Of a stretch of DNA of 34,300 nt, positions 30,969 to 34,300 are shown one piece after another; positions within the stretch are counted from its first letter, which is position 1, and the number at the start of each line of letters is the position of its first letter. The translations under genes were made by a program, and so were the position numbers. A model generated the notes under the pieces. The model did no database searches and had not been told where the DNA came from. It was given only the letters and a program-made list of their open reading frames with translations. Source of the DNA: Oribacterium sp. (GTDB lineage: Bacteria; Bacillota_A; Clostridia; Lachnospirales; Lachnospiraceae); the NCBI GenBank assembly GCA_017940955.1, contig JAGAXP010000066.1, positions 1 through 34,300 on the forward strand, in the 5' to 3' direction.

Positions 30969-33900
30969 TTAGTTGTATATGTGTCGATGTCTTCTGTCAT
31001 GTTTCGTGTAGTAAACAGCCTTGTTCTTATACATCATGTCATCAGCCCTCTTTATACACCACTTAAGTTCGGAAGCATTACTGCACCATTCGAATCCGAC
31101 GGAAATATTCGGTGCTTTTTCGTCGGCAAGCTCCTTCTGAATCTGATTGCTTTTTTCTTTGAAAACATCTTCATCAATTGAAGGTATCAGAACAGCAAAC
31201 TCATCTCCTCCGGTTCTGTAGACATATTGTCTTCCATAAATCTCAGCTAGAAAATCTGCGGTATTTTTTATAAAACTGTCACCCATCATATGACCGCCGT
31301 TATCATTTACTTCCTTGAGACCGTTAAGATCCGCAATGACAATTCCCACAGAAACCTCCTTCTCCATAAGGTCTTCTTCCTTATCTATAAAAGCATTTCT
31401 GTTATTAACTCTGGTAAGAGCATCGTAATTGATCAGCTGTTCATAGTTATGGTTAGAGATAAAAGCTCCTATAAAGAATGACATAGTTTCAAACAGTCTT
31501 TTGATATCTATTTCTGTTATAGGTTTACAATTAATCGCGCATAAATAACCGGTGAGCTCAGCACGAATGTAAAAAGCAAATGCGTAGAACTGCTCAATCT
31601 TCTGAGCCTTGAATCCCTCATATATCTCCTCGCTCACGGCCTTTACTTTTTCTATATCATTTATAAATATATAAGTTTTGTTTCTGGCAAATCTCCTCCA
31701 CAGTTTATCAACGAAATCATAAGGAATACCTTCCTCCGCATTGTTCTCCACCGGCATCATATCTTCGTCATAACACTCATAGGCATTATCCGGAATGCTT
31801 TCGTTCTTTTTCATAATGAACAGGTGGTCAGCATTAACAACATGCTGAACCCTGTTGAAAACATCCTTCATAGCCTCATTGAATTTTTTATCGCCGTTCA
31901 GAACCCTGGCAACACTTACGATAACATCATTCGTGATAGTATTCTGGGCGATTTGCTCCTTCCTCGAAGTTTTATCGTCCAAAACATTCAGAACCACAGA
32001 GCAGCAACCCGGAATGGAGGATGGCATGATAGTAAACTCGGTCCATTTCCCCAAAGAGTCTATGAACATTTTTTCCTTCACTATCTTGTTGTTGACCAGA
32101 GCCTGATATGGTATCTCAATCCACCTTTTATCAGCTCCGGGATAAACCTGAAGATAAGTCTTTCCCACAAGATCCTCGGGTCTCTTTCCTGATTCATCTG
32201 CATACCTCCGGTTGATGAATACATATTTCATATCCACAACCTTGCTTTTATCCTCATTCATAACAGGACGGTATATTGCATAAGGCACAGGAACATCCTC
32301 ATATGAATCCGGCATGATCATTCCGTATTTCTTGTCAAAGCTCGAGACCTCCAGACCGACCAGAAACATATTGTTATCATCATAAGCTGATATAAGTTCT
32401 ACAGAGAACTTAAACTGGCATCCTGTGGAATCAAAGGTGATATTTTCGGATTCTTTACTCTCTATTGCCTTATAAGCTGTATCCAGAAGATCCAGTCCAT
32501 AAGGAAATTCATCTATATCTGTATGGTCTATCATATTAGCCCTGAGTTCAGACAAAAGGGTCTTTTCATATTGCTGGTAAACCGCATTGGAGAAAAGCTT
32601 TTTAAATTTGTTTCTGTTGAGGCTCACCAATGCTATCGCCTGGCTGCTTATGATATCAACAAGACCTATCTTGTCATAGAATTCAGAGATAGCCTTGTTT
32701 TCGGAAGGAATATTGATATCATCCAAATGCTGATAAAAAACATTCATGGATTGAGGTTCACTGTAATAGTAACCCTGAACCTTTTCACAGCCGGCACTCT
32801 TAAGAAAGCGGAGCTGTTCATCGGTTTCAACTCCTTCTGCAATGGTATGTATACCCAGCTCCTTAGCCATCTTAATGGTTGAGATGATAATGGTTCTGGC
32901 TTTTTTACCTGTACTGTGGAGAAGCTCCATATCTATCTTAAGTTCATCAAAATCGTAATCTTTGATGATGTTCAGAGAGGAATAGCCCGTACCATAATCA
33001 TCTATGGCAACCTTGATGCCTTCCTTGTGAAAACGCTCTATTGCATCCTTCATATGCTCTGTACTGTCGAAAAATACTTTTTCGGATACTTCCACATTGA
33101 TCAGATGGTGGTCAAGATTTCTTTCATTCAAAGCATCAACTATCATATTTACCGGATCCACAGCATCAAAATCCGATTTTGAGATATTGACAGAAACAGG
33201 TACAACCTCCTTGCCTGCATCAAGCTGATTTCTCAGGCTGTCTGTCACCTTTGAAACGATATACTCGTCAACCTTATAGGATAGTCCGTTATTTTCCAGG
33301 GCACCGATAAATCTAAGAGGCAGAATAACCCCCTTTACAGGATCGATCCAGCGGGCCAATGCTTCAACCCCGGCAACCCTTCCGGAAAGAGTCCTGATGA
33401 TGGGCTGATAATAAACTTCGATATTGCCGGAGGCCAATGCTGAATCAACATTGTCAAGAATATAGGCTTCAAGGGCATCGGTTTTATCTAATCCCGGCTT
33501 ATAAACGCAATAAAACCTGTCTGGATCGTCTCTTATATGATCACAGGCAATCTTAGCAAGATCACAATCGATCATAACAGCAATATCGTCTGTACTCATA
33601 TTATAGATTCCTGCATTCAGCTGTATGAGCTCTCCTTTTTCCCCGGAAAGAACAGCTGTATTCAGGTTTTCAAGCTTTTCAATAAGTCCAAAGGTTTCAG
33701 AACAGAAAATATACTTGTCTTCAGAAAGACGTGAAATATGTTCATCTTTAAAAAGGTCACGAACAACAGAAAACAAGTCCTCCATAGTCTTGCTGTCCTG
33801 ATTTGTCACCTGACTGTCAGTGGAAGGATCAAAAATGGTGAAATCAAAATAAACCAAAGAATGCTTTGGATAATCAAGATCGGTCTTGATCTTGCCCAAA

Positions 33901-34007
33901 ACATCTTCTGCGTATGCTAAAACATCACCTACAACGGATAAAGGTGTAAAACCATACCAGCTACCGGTTTTCTTGTTCCCGTTTTCAATGACATTATACT
34001 CATTCAT
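30969..34007 (-). CDS. Soluble c-di-GMP protein: pseudo-GGDEF, EAL, PAS-like, GAF-like, GGDEF
   Basis: A 1012-residue protein with no membrane helices. Residues about 45-175 look like a degenerate GGDEF (SLVYFDFTIF, LSEDKYIFCSE) without the active motif. The EAL domain (about 180-430) is complete: EAL at 215-217, N274, E307/E309 region (NVEVSE), DD at 336-337 (AIDDYGTGYSS), and the K, E and Q signatures (LKIDMELL, AEGVE, QGYYYSEP). A PAS-like region (about 565-680; YVFINRRYADESGKRPEDLVGKTY) and a GAF-like region (about 690-855) follow. The C-terminal GGDEF (about 860-1000) has YRTGGDEF (core 933-937). The order EAL before GGDEF is the reverse of the common one. The ATG at 34007 follows AAGGA by 8 nt; a GTG at 34010 is an alternative. 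It is a single-gene unit with its own terminator. Confidence 0.9.
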   Translation of the reverse strand: MNEYNVIENGNKKTGSWYGFTPLSVVGDVLAYAEDVLGKIKTDLDYPKHSLVYFDFTIFDPSTDSQVTNQDSKTMEDLFSVVRDLFKDEHISRLSEDKYIFCSETFGLIEKLENLNTAVLSGEKGELIQLNAGIYNMSTDDIAVMIDCDLAKIACDHIRDDPDRFYCVYKPGLDKTDALEAYILDNVDSALASGNIEVYYQPIIRTLSGRVAGVEALARWIDPVKGVILPLRFIGALENNGLSYKVDEYIVSKVTDSLRNQLDAGKEVVPVSVNISKSDFDAVDPVNMIVDALNERNLDHHLINVEVSEKVFFDSTEHMKDAIERFHKEGIKVAIDDYGTGYSSLNIIKDYDFDELKIDMELLHSTGKKARTIIISTIKMAKELGIHTIAEGVETDEQLRFLKSAGCEKVQGYYYSEPQSMNVFYQHLDDINIPSENKAISEFYDKIGLVDIISSQAIALVSLNRNKFKKLFSNAVYQQYEKTLLSELRANMIDHTDIDEFPYGLDLLDTAYKAIESKESENITFDSTGCQFKFSVELISAYDDNNMFLVGLEVSSFDKKYGMIMPDSYEDVPVPYAIYRPVMNEDKSKVVDMKYVFINRRYADESGKRPEDLVGKTYLQVYPGADKRWIEIPYQALVNNKIVKEKMFIDSLGKWTEFTIMPSSIPGCCSVVLNVLDDKTSRKEQIAQNTITNDVIVSVARVLNGDKKFNEAMKDVFNRVQHVVNADHLFIMKKNESIPDNAYECYDEDMMPVENNAEEGIPYDFVDKLWRRFARNKTYIFINDIEKVKAVSEEIYEGFKAQKIEQFYAFAFYIRAELTGYLCAINCKPITEIDIKRLFETMSFFIGAFISNHNYEQLINYDALTRVNNRNAFIDKEEDLMEKEVSVGIVIADLNGLKEVNDNGGHMMGDSFIKNTADFLAEIYGRQYVYRTGGDEFAVLIPSIDEDVFKEKSNQIQKELADEKAPNISVGFEWCSNASELKWCIKRADDMMYKNKAVYYTKHDRRHRHIYN

Positions 34008-34228
34008 CACAAAATCCTTTTAAAAGTAAATCTCAGTTTTCTTCCAACAAACAGCTTCCGGAATGCAGCCGGAACATCCTGAACCTTCATATCCACAAAT
34101 CGGAAAATATTTTCACTATCATATACGTATATGTCGGCACATTTTACGAAAATATATCCGTTACTGTTCACACCCCTACTATTTCATATTGTTAAAAACG
34201 CTGAATTTAAAAATTTAATTTTCAAAGG
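34008..34228 (-). promoter_or_regulatory. Upstream region of the EAL-PAS-GAF-GGDEF gene
   Basis: No gene is seen. A perfect 14-bp palindrome, CATATACGTATATG, lies at 34120-34133, followed towards the gene by a TATGATAG that could be a -10 box. A leader hairpin TTCCGG/CCGGAA (34056-34074) is also present. The palindrome is a candidate operator. Confidence 0.45.
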
Positions 34229-34266
34229 ATCCGAGACGCTGTTGTGGACAGCCTCTCGGATTTTTT
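34229..34266 (+). terminator. Strong plus-strand terminator with no visible gene
   Basis: The stem is ATCCGAGA, one mismatch, GCTGT, paired with ACAGC and TCTCGGAT (34229-34242 with 34248-34261), followed by TTTTTT. No plus-strand gene lies between 30797 and here except across the antisense of the EAL gene. On the minus strand the T-run is poor. It may end a small RNA starting in 34010-34228, or serve a convergent gene just outside the window. Confidence 0.85.
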
Positions 34267-34300
34267 AAATTAACTCCTATATCATCTGTGTAATCCACAA

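Overview
The window reads as a chromosomal segment of an anaerobic, low-to-middle GC member of the Bacillota, most probably a Lachnospiraceae species of the Butyrivibrio/Pseudobutyrivibrio type. The reasons are the anaerobic metabolism (glycyl-radical activase, iron-type butanol dehydrogenase), the Gram-positive style lipoproteins and ribosome binding sites, and the very dense c-di-GMP and phosphorelay signalling. Genus assignment is inference. Nearly all large genes lie on the minus strand; plus-strand genes are the nrdG-type activase, an alpha/beta hydrolase, a PfoR/EIIC-like membrane protein and an unknown 164-residue protein.

Layout. 1-2.8 kb: a small XRE regulator divergent from an NrdG2-type radical SAM activase, then a convergent Fe-alcohol dehydrogenase. 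3.1-5.6 kb: a membrane GGDEF-EAL protein with an ABC-substrate-binding-like sensor. 5.8-6.6 kb: an alpha/beta hydrolase. 6.7-10.0 kb: a five-gene operon queD-queE-folE-queC-queF that takes GTP to preQ1, the queuosine precursor. 10.3-20.1 kb: a four-gene signalling operon with a canonical HD-GYP protein, a beta-propeller hybrid kinase ending in REC-HPt, a two-receiver regulator, and a degenerate HD-GYP protein with a novel-looking C-terminal region. 20.2-20.95 kb: an unknown coiled-coil protein behind a hairpin-rich leader. 21.2-27.0 kb: a metal/tetrapyrrole uptake operon (substrate-binding lipoprotein, FecCD permease, ATPase, and a lipoprotein form of the CbiK chelatase). 27.1-28.5 kb: a HAD phosphatase, a 276-bp inverted repeat and a 71-residue protein. 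29-30.8 kb: the PfoR-like protein and the unknown 164-residue protein. 31-34 kb: a soluble EAL-PAS-GAF-GGDEF protein.

How the genes work together. Four genes carry c-di-GMP turnover domains (two GGDEF/EAL, two HD-GYP). The HD-GYP genes are co-transcribed with a complete sensor-to-HPt phosphorelay that has no visible DNA-binding output, so the operon may couple an extracellular cue to c-di-GMP breakdown. The que operon is self-contained, including its own GTP cyclohydrolase I. The ABC operon joins a surface chelatase to an importer, which suggests handling of a cobalt, iron or tetrapyrrole ligand at the cell surface.

The least explained signals are non-coding or repetitive: a 57-bp tandem repeat that has expanded the N-terminus of the ABC ATPase, a 276-bp imperfect inverted repeat, a 52-bp perfect palindrome, a duplicated approximately 65-nt leader-like element (one copy with no gene), a hairpin array in front of the coiled-coil gene, a duplicated queC tail, and an orphan plus-strand terminator at the right edge. 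No tRNA, rRNA, CRISPR array, insertion-sequence transposase or phage gene was seen.
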